NCBI RefSeq assembly: GCF_003614885.1
Contig: NZ_QZMS01000011.1
Coordinates: 930,001-994,000 of the forward strand
Direction of reading: 5' to 3'
DNA: 64,000 nt
Origin: Photobacterium salinisoli
GTDB taxonomy: Bacteria > Pseudomonadota > Gammaproteobacteria > Enterobacterales > Vibrionaceae
Positions 35,886-44,491 of this stretch are shown here, piece by piece. Below the pieces are notes generated by a model, which was not told the origin of the DNA, made no database searches, and worked only from the letters and a program-made list of their open reading frames with translations. Each line of letters starts with the position of its first letter. The stretch's first letter is position 1. The position numbers and the translations under genes were made by a program.

Positions 35886-36953
35886 ATGTTTGATAGTCAA
35901 TTTATCCCTTGTATGCTGATTCGCGGTGGCACCTCAAAAGGTGTTTATTTTCTTTCCCGCGATCTGCCCGACGAGCCGACGTTGCGAGACCAGATGCTCA
36001 TCAAAATCATGGGTTCCGGCGATGTTCAACAAATTAACGGTATTGGTGGCGGCACGACACTAACCAGCAAAGTTGGCATTATCTCGCCCTCACCGGCATC
36101 GGGGGTCGATCTCGATTATTTGTTTGCCCAGGTAGGCGTTGAAGAACAGGTCGTGGATACCAAACCTTCGTGCGGAAACATTCTGTCTGGCGTGTTGGCG
36201 TTTGCGGTAGAAAAAGGCTTGATCCAACTTGATGAAACGAGCACAACCGTACGCGTGAGAAACCTCAATACAGACACCATCATCGAAGTGACCGCAGAAA
36301 CACCAAACCGAACGTTGCGTTTTGATGGCTCGACATCAATAGATGGCGTGCCGGGAACGGCTTCACCCGTATTACTTAACTTCTTAGACGTTGGCGGAGC
36401 AAAAACGGGCAGGTTGTTCCCGACCGGCTACACCACAGAAACCATTCTCGGCTTCACGGTCAGCTGCGTGGACGCCGCCGTTCCCATGGTACACATTGCC
36501 GCGCATGAACTGGGCATCAATGGCGATGAATGTAAGCAAGACATCGATAACAACCGCCCGCTTTTGGAAAAAGTTGAAGCCATTCGATTGATTGCCGGAG
36601 AGCGCATGGGGCTAGGGGATGTCTCAGGCAGTGTGATCCCAAAAGTGGCGATTCTGTCCGCGCCCAAACAGGGCGGAACTATCACCTCACGCTACCTGGT
36701 GCCACACAATTGTCATGCCAGCCATGCCGTTACCGGTGCCATTTGCGTTGGGGCGGCTGCGCTTATTGATAACACCATTGCACATCAATTGGCGAGTCTA
36801 ACAAATGACAGTGCAGTCTGTATTGAGCATCCGAGTGGCAAAATCGAAGTCAAAATTGCCCTGATACCAGGGGGTGAGGAACCCATAATTGCGCAAGCTG
36901 CACTCGTGAGGACAGCGCGCCCGCTCTTTAAAGGAGAAGTTTTTATCGGATAA
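35886..36953 (+). CDS. PrpF/GalD-family isomerase (4-oxalomesaconate tautomerase-like)
   Basis: 355 residues with the PrpF-type diaminopimelate-epimerase-like fold: IPCMLIRGGTSKGVYFL at the N-terminus, GSGDVQQINGIGGGTTLTSKVGI, and the active-site KPSCGNILSGVLAFAVE with Cys. Members isomerise double bonds in tricarboxylates (trans-aconitate with PrpF, 4-oxalomesaconate with GalD). It sits between the regulators and the TctCAB-like transporter, so it probably converts the imported acid into a usable isomer. AAGGAGCTCTCATC precedes the ATG. Confidence 0.88.
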   Translation: MFDSQFIPCMLIRGGTSKGVYFLSRDLPDEPTLRDQMLIKIMGSGDVQQINGIGGGTTLTSKVGIISPSPASGVDLDYLFAQVGVEEQVVDTKPSCGNILSGVLAFAVEKGLIQLDETSTTVRVRNLNTDTIIEVTAETPNRTLRFDGSTSIDGVPGTASPVLLNFLDVGGAKTGRLFPTGYTTETILGFTVSCVDAAVPMVHIAAHELGINGDECKQDIDNNRPLLEKVEAIRLIAGERMGLGDVSGSVIPKVAILSAPKQGGTITSRYLVPHNCHASHAVTGAICVGAAALIDNTIAHQLASLTNDSAVCIEHPSGKIEVKIALIPGGEEPIIAQAALVRTARPLFKGEVFIG

Positions 36954-37128
36954 AGCCTGTTTGCAGCGTTGTTACATCCGCAAACATGCTTACCACGCGA
37001 TCTCTGTAACACTTTTGTTAATAAAAAGTGACGTGTCAGTTTGGTGACAGTTTTGCGTCTTAGGGTGTGAACATCGCTCTCACGCGATTTGAATTCGATG
37101 CTGCCATGACAGAATTGAGGAAAATCCT

Positions 37129-38244
37129 ATGTTACTGAACGATTTTTTTAATAAAGCCAAGTTATGCCTCAGCTGCCCGCTTGTATCCACTGCACTGATG
37201 ACGATGCCTTTAATGTCGCCTGTTTATGCTCAGTCTGTGAGCTTTGAGGGAGAGCGTATACAAGTGACGGTGCCATATAAAGAAGGCGGAGGTACCGATA
37301 CTTGGGGGCGATTTTTTGGCCCTTATTTCACTCAGGCGCTTCCGGGCGAGCCGATCGTGATGATCAAAAATATACCTGGCGGAGGGTCGACAAAGGGGGC
37401 TAACCAGTTTGCCAGACAAGCGAAAGATGATGGATTGGATGTGCTCGCAAGCTCTGCTTCAACGCATTACACCTATTTGTTGAATGATCGCCGAGTGAGG
37501 TACGACTACCACGAGTGGTCGCCAGTATTGGCATCTCCTACAGGTGGCGTGGTTTATGTGTCCAAGGATGTAGGGGTGGCCAATGCACAAGAATTTGTTG
37601 ATAAGCTGGATACCTTATCATTCAAATACGCGAGCCAGGGGGCGACTTCGATCGATTTGGTGCCATTACTGGCCTTCGATCTCCTCGGTGCTGACGTTCA
37701 GGCTGTATTTGGGATGAAAGGCCGTGGAGCCGGGCGTCTCGCGTTTGAGCGTGGGGAGGTGAATTTAGATTCGCAAACCAGTTCGGCCTATTTAAAAAAG
37801 GTCGCGCCATTGGTTGAAGAAGGAAAGGCGATACCACTATTCAGTTTTGGTGTGATTGATGATGAAGGCCGCATACAGCGCGATCCTAACTTCCCGGATT
37901 TGCCGCATTTCGGCGAAGTGTATGCCATGGCGAAAGGTGACACGACAACCTCTCAGGGCTTTCAGGTTTGGCGATCATTCTTTATCGCTGGATTTGTCGC
38001 ACAAAAAGTTTTCTTCTTGCCTAAGTCTACGCCAGAAAAGATCAAACAGGCGTGGCGAGAATCCATGAGCAAACTTATCACCCAACCAGAATTTCAAGCC
38101 AGAGCCGAGGACGTTCTGGGAAACTACGAGCCTTTAACTGGTGTAAAAGCCGATGCTGCGGTTGAAAGTATTTTGTCACTCGACGACACCAGCAAAGCAT
38201 GGGTGACCAGTTGGTTGAAAGATAAATACAACACCAGGTTGTAA
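37129..38244 (+). CDS. TctC-like periplasmic tricarboxylate-binding protein
   Basis: 371 residues. Signal peptide to about residue 35 (MPLMSPVYA, cleavage before QSVSF). The tripartite tricarboxylate transporter binding-protein fold shows VTVPYKEGGGTDTWGRFFGPYF with the carboxylate-binding loop, NIPGGGSTKGANQF, and KYASQGATSIDLVP. It delivers substrate to the TctAB permease encoded next. GAGGAAAATCCT precedes the ATG. Length is slightly above the usual 320-330 residues. Confidence 0.9.
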   Translation: MLLNDFFNKAKLCLSCPLVSTALMTMPLMSPVYAQSVSFEGERIQVTVPYKEGGGTDTWGRFFGPYFTQALPGEPIVMIKNIPGGGSTKGANQFARQAKDDGLDVLASSASTHYTYLLNDRRVRYDYHEWSPVLASPTGGVVYVSKDVGVANAQEFVDKLDTLSFKYASQGATSIDLVPLLAFDLLGADVQAVFGMKGRGAGRLAFERGEVNLDSQTSSAYLKKVAPLVEEGKAIPLFSFGVIDDEGRIQRDPNFPDLPHFGEVYAMAKGDTTTSQGFQVWRSFFIAGFVAQKVFFLPKSTPEKIKQAWRESMSKLITQPEFQARAEDVLGNYEPLTGVKADAAVESILSLDDTSKAWVTSWLKDKYNTRL

Positions 38245-38256
38245 CACGACCGGTCT

Positions 38257-38344
38257 GTGGCGGGCCCTTGTTCTCGGCAAACAAACCCGCCACCTACTTC
38301 TCTCATTTCTACAGACTCTCTGGGCTTCGGGTTGAAACCCAGAG
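38257..38344 (+). promoter_or_regulatory. Two hairpins between binding-protein and permease genes
   Basis: GTGGCGGG / CCCGCCAC (38257-38264 with 38286-38293) and CTCTGGG / CCCAGAG (38318-38324 with 38338-38344). Neither has a T-run. Such hairpins after binding-protein genes commonly protect the upstream mRNA and lower permease expression; that function is inferred here. Confidence 0.45.
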
Positions 38345-38374
38345 CCGGTTTCAATGATTCACAAGGACTCAAGG

Positions 38375-40348
38375 ATGTTTAGTGATTTACTTGCTGCCTT
38401 GCATACCATACTAACGCTTCAGCACATCAGTTATATGATGGGGGGTGTTTTACTTGGGCTTGCGATTGGCATTTTCCCTGGATTGGGAGGGATAGCTGGG
38501 CTGTCCTTATTACTGCCATTTTTATATGGCATGGACCCGATTTCTGCGCTGGCGATGTTGATTGGACTTGTCGCCGTGATCCCAACTTCTGACACCTTTA
38601 CTTCGGTGCTGATGGGGATACCAGGCTCCAGCGGTTCTCAAGCGACCGTACTGGATGGTTTTCCGATGGCGAAAAAAGGGCAAGCTGCGCGTGCACTTTC
38701 GGCCGCCTTCACCTCTTCATTGTTTGGCGGTTTGTTCGGTGCCGTAGTACTGACTGGCTTTGTTTTAGTGGCAAGACCGGTGATTTTGGCTTTTGGCTCA
38801 GGCGAATTGTTTATGCTGACGTTACTGGGGCTAACCATGGTCGGCTCGTTGGCAGGCAAAAGCCTGGTGAAAGGCTTGTCCGCTTGTGGATTAGGGGTGT
38901 TGCTCGGCAGTGTAGGAAGTGCGCCTGCAACCGGCGAATATCGCATGGCGTTTGACAACTTTTATCTGATGGATGGTATTCCTCTCGTTGTGGTGGGCTT
39001 AGGAATATTTGCACTGCCTGAAATTATCGATCTATTAAGACAAAACAAGCCGATTTCTAATGCGAGCCGGTTAGGGGCTGGCTGGATGGCTGGAGTTAAA
39101 GATTTTATCGCGCATCGCTGGCTTGCGCTGCGGTGCAGTGTGATCGGCTGCATCATAGGAGCACTGCCAGGATTAGGAGGCAGCGTTGTCGATTGGATAG
39201 CTTATGGGCATGCGGTTCAGACCACCAAAAATAAGCCCGACTTTGGGCATGGCGATGTGCGGGGCGTTATTGCGCCAGAGTCATCAAACAACGCCAAAGA
39301 AGGCGGGGGACTAGTGCCAACCCTGCTGTTTGGGATTCCCGGTTCTGGTGGTATGGCTGTCTTTCTCGGTGGAATGGTCTTGGTCGGCCTTGAACCCGGG
39401 CCAGCAATGGTCAGTACCGATTTAGATGTTACTTATACTATCGTTTGGTCACTTGCGTTAGCGAATGTGTTTGGCGCCGCGGCCTGTATGCTTATCTCGC
39501 CATGGGTTGCGAAACTTACGACCATTCGCTATGCCTTGCTGGCGCCATTTATGGTGATGGTGATCTGCTTTGCCGCGTTTCAGGCAACACGTGACTTAGG
39601 GGATCTAGTGACTTTGCTTGGTATTGGAGTGCTGGGAGTGTTGATGAAACGCTTTGACTGGCCAAGACCGGCTTTCTTAATTGGCTTTGTACTGTCAGCA
39701 GGAATGGAAACGTATTTGTATCAAGCCATTCAGTTTGACGGTGTGGCGTTTTTACTCCGTCCCGGTGTCATCATCATTGGCATGATTACCTTGGTATCCC
39801 TGGCGTTAATGATTCGTCAGTCTCTTAAAACGAAGCCAGCACAAGACGTATCCTCGCCTTCGGGTCATCGTCGGCCACAGGTAATTTTTGCACTTTTGGT
39901 GAACCTCGTTTTTGCCTACGGGATTTACGATGGTTATCAGCAGAGCTTTCTGGGGGGCATTTTCCCCATCGTTGTCGCGAGTGGTATGTGGATACTGTCG
40001 GCTGTGGTGATTATTCAATTGTTAACTAGCCCGGACGACGCACCGGTATGCTTCGACAATGAGTACGTGCAAGGGTATGCCTACGACAGCAACACAGCGT
40101 CAATGATGCACTATCTTTACTGGCTCGCGGGTTTGATTGTTGGAAGCTATCTGGTGGGTTATGTCATCTCGATTACGATCTTTTTCTGTGCGTTTCTCAT
40201 GTCAAAAGCCGGGTTAAGTCTTGGACGATCACTGACCCTGACCGCTGCGGCATCGTGCTTTTTGTTGGCGCTTACCCATGTCATGTTGTTGGATTTGCCG
40301 CTTGGTATTTTGCAAGATACCGTGCCTTTACCCTGGCCGTTAGGCTAA
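38375..40348 (+). CDS. Fused TctA-TctB tricarboxylate permease
   Basis: About 657 residues; ATG 38375 is preferred because AAGGA lies 7 bp upstream. Residues 1-490 are a TctA protein (GGVLLGLAIGIFPGLGGIAGLSLLLPFLYG, GIPGSSGSQATVLDGFPMAKKGQAARAL, GALPGLGGSVVDWIAYG, PESSNNAKEGGGLVPTLLFGIPGSGGMAVFLGG). From about 505 a second four-helix region (VIFALLVNLVFAYGIYDG, then LYWLAGLIVGSYLVGYVISITIFF) matches TctB. Most systems encode these as separate genes; fusions are known but less common. Together with the upstream TctC-like protein this forms a complete transporter. Confidence 0.9.
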   Translation: MFSDLLAALHTILTLQHISYMMGGVLLGLAIGIFPGLGGIAGLSLLLPFLYGMDPISALAMLIGLVAVIPTSDTFTSVLMGIPGSSGSQATVLDGFPMAKKGQAARALSAAFTSSLFGGLFGAVVLTGFVLVARPVILAFGSGELFMLTLLGLTMVGSLAGKSLVKGLSACGLGVLLGSVGSAPATGEYRMAFDNFYLMDGIPLVVVGLGIFALPEIIDLLRQNKPISNASRLGAGWMAGVKDFIAHRWLALRCSVIGCIIGALPGLGGSVVDWIAYGHAVQTTKNKPDFGHGDVRGVIAPESSNNAKEGGGLVPTLLFGIPGSGGMAVFLGGMVLVGLEPGPAMVSTDLDVTYTIVWSLALANVFGAAACMLISPWVAKLTTIRYALLAPFMVMVICFAAFQATRDLGDLVTLLGIGVLGVLMKRFDWPRPAFLIGFVLSAGMETYLYQAIQFDGVAFLLRPGVIIIGMITLVSLALMIRQSLKTKPAQDVSSPSGHRRPQVIFALLVNLVFAYGIYDGYQQSFLGGIFPIVVASGMWILSAVVIIQLLTSPDDAPVCFDNEYVQGYAYDSNTASMMHYLYWLAGLIVGSYLVGYVISITIFFCAFLMSKAGLSLGRSLTLTAAASCFLLALTHVMLLDLPLGILQDTVPLPWPLG

Positions 40349-40361
40349 TGAGGAGTGAAAA

Positions 40362-41213
40362 ATGTCAATTAACACAATCATTATGCCTTTTGCTTCGCAG
40401 GAAAATGGAGAAATGCGGTTGCAAGGCGCGCTGAGCCTTGCTCAATATTTTGGTGCGCATTTAGACGTGCTTCATGCCCAGATGGGATCGGAGCAGCTAA
40501 TGCCAACTGAAAAACAGTTAGTGTCCAGAAAGTTTTATGATCAAATCGATAAGATTGTGAGAGATTACATTCACTCTGATATGTCTCAGGCAAAGCAGGT
40601 TTTTGAGCAATGGTGTCGCGCTTCCCACATCGTAGAGGGGGAATCCACATCGCCACAGGCGAGCGCCAGCTGGCATGACATTTTTGGTTATCGAGGTGAA
40701 ATTGTCGCTGAATGGGGAAAAGTGGCTGATCTGATCATCATTCCAAAGTCGCTCAATGGGCAGACAAGCGTCAGCTTTGAATCTGCGATCAGTGATGGCG
40801 GTAAACCAGTGATTGTCATGCCGCGTACGCAAACGCACTTTTCGCCAGAAACCGTGATGATCGCTTGGAATGGAGACAAAGCCGCGGCAAATGCAGTAAG
40901 CAGCGCACTTCCCCTGTTAAAACGGACAAAGCAGGTGGTGGTTGTCACCAGTGAACGCTCAATCGCGAAAAAACCCACACAGCTTGATTTGGCCTGCTAC
41001 CTCAACCGGCATCAGGTTGAAGTGGAATGCATAACGTTTGAGCACAGAAATCGTAATACTGGAACGCAATTGCTTGAGATCGCCAATGAGATTCGCGCCG
41101 ATGTTATTGTGTCTGGCGCATTTGCCCATCAGAAGCTGCATCAAAAAGTATTTGGTGGCGTCACCAAGAAGCTGCTTTTTGAGTCCACCGTACCGTTGTG
41201 GATGATGAGCTAA
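40362..41213 (+). CDS. Tandem universal-stress (Usp) domain protein
   Basis: 283 residues, 13 bp after the permease gene. Two Usp-like halves are seen. The first begins INTIIMPFASQENGEMRLQGALSLAQYF; the second begins VMIAWNGDKAAANAVSSALPLL and ends with VIVSGAFAHQKLHQKVFGGVTKKLLFESTVPLWMMS. The G-x-x-x-x-x-L motif of nucleotide-binding Usp proteins is only partly kept (FGGVTKKLLFES). Usp genes often accompany secondary transporters as regulators. The role here is unknown. Confidence 0.8.
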   Translation: MSINTIIMPFASQENGEMRLQGALSLAQYFGAHLDVLHAQMGSEQLMPTEKQLVSRKFYDQIDKIVRDYIHSDMSQAKQVFEQWCRASHIVEGESTSPQASASWHDIFGYRGEIVAEWGKVADLIIIPKSLNGQTSVSFESAISDGGKPVIVMPRTQTHFSPETVMIAWNGDKAAANAVSSALPLLKRTKQVVVVTSERSIAKKPTQLDLACYLNRHQVEVECITFEHRNRNTGTQLLEIANEIRADVIVSGAFAHQKLHQKVFGGVTKKLLFESTVPLWMMS

Positions 41214-41264
41214 ATGATCTGAACACAGTTTGACACCAGGTGCGCTTGTTACCTTTGCTCATAT

Positions 41265-41340
41265 GGCTGGTTAGCCATTCATTTGCCCGCCCAGGAAAAA
41301 GGCAAGGCAGTTATCTCCATGCTGCCAATGCTAACCAGCC
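41265..41340. repeat. Structured inverted repeat with inner hairpins
   Basis: A perfect 11-bp outer pair, GGCTGGTTAGC / GCTAACCAGCC, encloses two smaller hairpins (TTGCC / GGCAA and GGCAG / CTGCC), giving a possible three-way junction of 76 nt. It sits between the Usp gene and the converging 72-aa gene. The terminal motifs are in the wrong orientation for an integron attC site. Nature unknown. Confidence 0.5.
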
Positions 41341-41429
41341 CCCTCTTATCGGGTGTAATACCAACTCAGCTTTGTTGTCTGCAATCACCGTCCAGGGCGG
41401 TATCCGCGACATGAAAGCTGTTTAAATGG

Positions 41430-41648
41430 TTATCTGCCAGCCTCAACCATGTCTATGATCTTCCTGGCTTTTTCAAAGTGATCCAGTTGATGGGTTTGAA
41501 TCCACCAGGTTGCAGCTTCCATCAACAGCTCAGGGTCATCGTTTTTATTGGCGAAGAAGGCATAAAAAGACACACCGACGTTGTCGCCCTTCTGATCAAT
41601 TTTTTTGTGACAGACCTGAATGATTTTTTGTCGCAGTGATTCACGCAT
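41430..41648 (-). CDS. Small hypothetical protein
   Basis: 72 residues, charged, with no signal or membrane segment (MRESLRQKIIQVCHKKIDQK, then EAATWWIQTHQLDHFEKARKIIDMVEAG). AAGGACAATCCA precedes the ATG. It lies 10 bp downstream of the AraC gene on the same strand, probably in one transcript. No family recognised. Confidence 0.55.
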   Translation of the reverse strand: MRESLRQKIIQVCHKKIDQKGDNVGVSFYAFFANKNDDPELLMEAATWWIQTHQLDHFEKARKIIDMVEAGR

Positions 41649-41658
41649 TGGATTGTCC

Positions 41659-42537
41659 TTAAACAGGGTTATTTCTGATGCTCATTAATTTATCGGCCCA
41701 AGAGGGCTGCCGGCGAAATTGCCTCGGTGTCATGCCAGACCAGGCCTTGAAGCGGGTGCTGAAATTGGCCGGCAGCGGGTAACCGACAATCTCCCCTACC
41801 TGTTGCACAGACCATTCAGACGATAGCAGCAGCCGGGCCGCGTATTCCATCCGCATCCGGGTTAAATGGGCAATGGGACTGCGCCCCAAGTACTGCTGGC
41901 ACAAGCGATGCAAATGCGGTTCGGAACAGGGGTAGAGCGCAGCCAGCTGCTGAACATCCCACTCTTTATGCAACTGGCGCTGGACGCGGTCAAAGACCCT
42001 TTTTAACCGAACCTGATGACGCGGCTGGCTTGTGATGTCCGGTGTGCGGAGCAGCAAGTCAATCTGCTGTACGCTGTGTGCGATAACGGCACCACTTAAA
42101 TCAATCTGAAGAGATAAGCTTCTGAGCAGTGTCTGAATACAGGCATACATGACTTCGGCCGTTGGTGTCAGAAGGTAACCGATGTCGTCAGTAACCAAAG
42201 CCGACCAATCTTGGGTGGTATCCAGAAACAGCCAGGCTATTTGCCAGCCATCCTCTTCAATACCAAACCCGTTCTCAGTGCCCGCAGGCACAATGATCAT
42301 CGACCCCGGCTCCAGCAGCCAACGGCGTCCTTCGCTTTCCAGCCATCCCTTGCCCCCAACTGTGTACATCAGCATGTGTCTTTGAGGATGTTTCCTGAAC
42401 ACGGAAAACTGCTCACGGCAGTGTGCTATCCCGCATTGCACCAGACCATGTTCTTCCAGAAGCAGCACTTTGGTCTGGTCCAGGAACTCTTGCTGCGTTT
42501 TCTCCGAGATCAGAAACCGCTCTTGCTTGTCGTTCAT
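41659..42537 (-). CDS. AraC-family transcriptional regulator
   Basis: 292 residues: an N-terminal cupin-type sensor domain (FSVFRKHPQRHMLMYTVGGKGWLESEG, LEPGSMIIVPAGTENGFG) and a C-terminal double HTH (about 190-285; WDVQQLAALYPCSEPHLHRLCQQYLGRSPIAHLTRMRMEYA and WSVQQVGEIVGYPLPANFSTRFKAWSGMTPRQFRR). It is divergent from the MATE exporter gene across 95 bp, so that exporter is its likely target. Confidence 0.88.
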   Translation of the reverse strand: MNDKQERFLISEKTQQEFLDQTKVLLLEEHGLVQCGIAHCREQFSVFRKHPQRHMLMYTVGGKGWLESEGRRWLLEPGSMIIVPAGTENGFGIEEDGWQIAWLFLDTTQDWSALVTDDIGYLLTPTAEVMYACIQTLLRSLSLQIDLSGAVIAHSVQQIDLLLRTPDITSQPRHQVRLKRVFDRVQRQLHKEWDVQQLAALYPCSEPHLHRLCQQYLGRSPIAHLTRMRMEYAARLLLSSEWSVQQVGEIVGYPLPANFSTRFKAWSGMTPRQFRRQPSWADKLMSIRNNPV

Positions 42538-42632
42538 CTTGATAGTCTGGCAAAGGTTTTGGATGAATTGAAAGAATACGGGATTCAGTCAGAGATTTAC
42601 ACTGTGCGCATAATCACCGGGGGAGAATTGTG

Positions 42633-44015
42633 ATGTTGCTTTCAGCTCAGTATATCGATCGCGCGTTTTGGCAGAAATTGCTGGTAATTGGTTTGCCTGT
42701 CTCGCTGCAGGCGATGCTGTTTTCATTACTGGGGGTCGTAGACATTTTCATGGTCAGCCAGCTGGGCGAGCAGGCAACAGCGGCCGTTGGTGTGGGCAAC
42801 CGGATCTTCTTCTTTAATCTGATCATGGTGGTCGGCGCCAGTGGTGCGGTCAATGTACTAGCCTCGCAATACTTTGGTGCCGGCAATATGGAAGGGGTTC
42901 GTCGTACGCTGGCCCAGTCATGGATGCTGTCCGGGCTGGTGGTTCTGCCATTTGTTCTGCTGTATCTGCTAATCCCTGAGCCTTTGGTGGCACTGGTCGC
43001 GTCCGAGCCGCATTATGTGCAGCTGGCAACGGATTATCTGTGGATCACCGGGCCGAGTATTATCTTTACGGCAATGGTTGTGCCACTGGAATCGGCGTTG
43101 CGCTCGATAGGGGATGCGAGACTGCCCACCACCATCAGTATCTTTGCGATAGTCATCAATGCGTTATTGAATGCCTTGCTGATTTTCGGTCTGTGGGGAT
43201 TGCCTGAACTGGGTGTGCTGGGCGCAGGTATTGGCACAATCATCTCCAGATTGGTGCAAACCGCGCTGCTTTTCTGGGTGGTGGCTCGTCGCTATCCGCA
43301 TTTGCTGCCTGAACGTTTTCACTGGATTGACGCGGTTAAACGCCATCATTTACGACGCTATTTCAAAGTCGCGATGCCGATGTTTGTTCACGACACCGGC
43401 TGGGCAGGCGGGCTGCTTGTCTATAACGTGCTGGTGGGTCAGTTAGGGGTCAGTGAGCTGGCGATTATCTCTTTGCTGTCACCGGTTGAAAGCGTGCTCA
43501 TCTCAGCATTTCTGGGCTTTGCGGTGGCCGCGTCAATCATTTTAGGTAATGACATAGGCGCAGATAATTACCAAAGGGTGGAAGGTACCGCCTGGTGGTA
43601 TGTGATCATCAGTTGTAGTTGTGCGTTATTGCTGGCCATAGCCTGCTGGCTGGCGCAGCCAGTGATTGTACTCCTGATAGGACTTAGCCCGGTAGAACAG
43701 AAAGATCTGGCCGTGAATGTGACACTGGTGATGGCATTTGGCATGGTGCTGAAAGTCTTTAACATGGTGGGGATAGGCGGCGTGATGCGCAGCGGTGGCG
43801 ACATCAATTACAGCATCTTTATCGATCTGTTTGCACAGTGGGCGATAGGTATTCCGCTGGCTTATTACACAGGTCTGGTTCTGGTCTGGTCGCTGGACTG
43901 GGTACTGGCGGTCATTTTGCTGGAAGAAGTGGTCAAGATAGGGCTGACCACACAGCGTATTCAGTCGAAAAAGTGGATCAATAATTTGGTTCGTGAGCCG
44001 GATATTGCCAGATAG
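42633..44015 (+). CDS. MATE-family efflux transporter
   Basis: 460 residues from ATG 42633 (GGAG 7 bp upstream; GTG 42630 in frame is less likely). Twelve hydrophobic segments in two MatE repeats are visible, the first starting IGLPVSLQAMLFSLLGVVDIFMVSQLG and the second around YFKVAMPMFVHDTGWAGGLLVYN. These proteins export cationic drugs or metabolites using Na+ or H+ gradients. Substrate unknown; likely controlled by the divergent AraC protein. Confidence 0.92.
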   Translation: MLLSAQYIDRAFWQKLLVIGLPVSLQAMLFSLLGVVDIFMVSQLGEQATAAVGVGNRIFFFNLIMVVGASGAVNVLASQYFGAGNMEGVRRTLAQSWMLSGLVVLPFVLLYLLIPEPLVALVASEPHYVQLATDYLWITGPSIIFTAMVVPLESALRSIGDARLPTTISIFAIVINALLNALLIFGLWGLPELGVLGAGIGTIISRLVQTALLFWVVARRYPHLLPERFHWIDAVKRHHLRRYFKVAMPMFVHDTGWAGGLLVYNVLVGQLGVSELAIISLLSPVESVLISAFLGFAVAASIILGNDIGADNYQRVEGTAWWYVIISCSCALLLAIACWLAQPVIVLLIGLSPVEQKDLAVNVTLVMAFGMVLKVFNMVGIGGVMRSGGDINYSIFIDLFAQWAIGIPLAYYTGLVLVWSLDWVLAVILLEEVVKIGLTTQRIQSKKWINNLVREPDIAR

Positions 44016-44491
44016 GATTAGGTAAATATGAATATTTATTATCAAAGGAATTATTCATTATTTTATTCAAACAGATACGCTGGTTGTTTTATTCCTGCTT
44101 AGCTTCGGAAGAGTTAACTTAATTGATCGGCTAACCAAAGTAAGCGTGGTATTTTTCCATAACACCGCCTGCCAATGGCACAGGTAGTGTGTATAGAATG
44201 TCAGATATGGTGAATTTACCATCAGTATATTGCACTAAATTAGTTCTCGCTGTACAAGCTTGGTGAACAGCTCACAAATATAGCCATTAATAAGACATTT
44301 TATTGGGCTTATGTGCATCTGTAAGTGTCATTTTTGGCGTAATCACATGAAATCCGCCTGATTTAATTACTTATCTGCCTGTCATTCTGACAGTTAAGGC
44401 TGTCATTATGATTTCATAACTTGTTGTTTTTACTGGATTGTTTTGAGTCTTGTACTGCTTATAATAATGCGCTATTGACCAATTATTCAGT
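44016..44491. other. AT-rich intergenic region before the giant lipoprotein
   Basis: 476 bp without a gene. TTGTTT-N16-TATAAT (44437-44464) is a plausible promoter for the lipoprotein gene. I see no riboswitch or terminator that I can defend. Confidence 0.45.

Noticed and set aside
41265..41340. Integron attC site
   Set aside because: The outer repeats run GTTAGC...GCTAAC, the reverse of the YYYAAC...GTTRRR layout needed, and no integrase or cassette array is present.
41240..41425. 61-codon plus-strand frame after the Usp gene
   Set aside because: Overlaps the structured inverted repeat, lacks a ribosome-binding site and resembles no protein.
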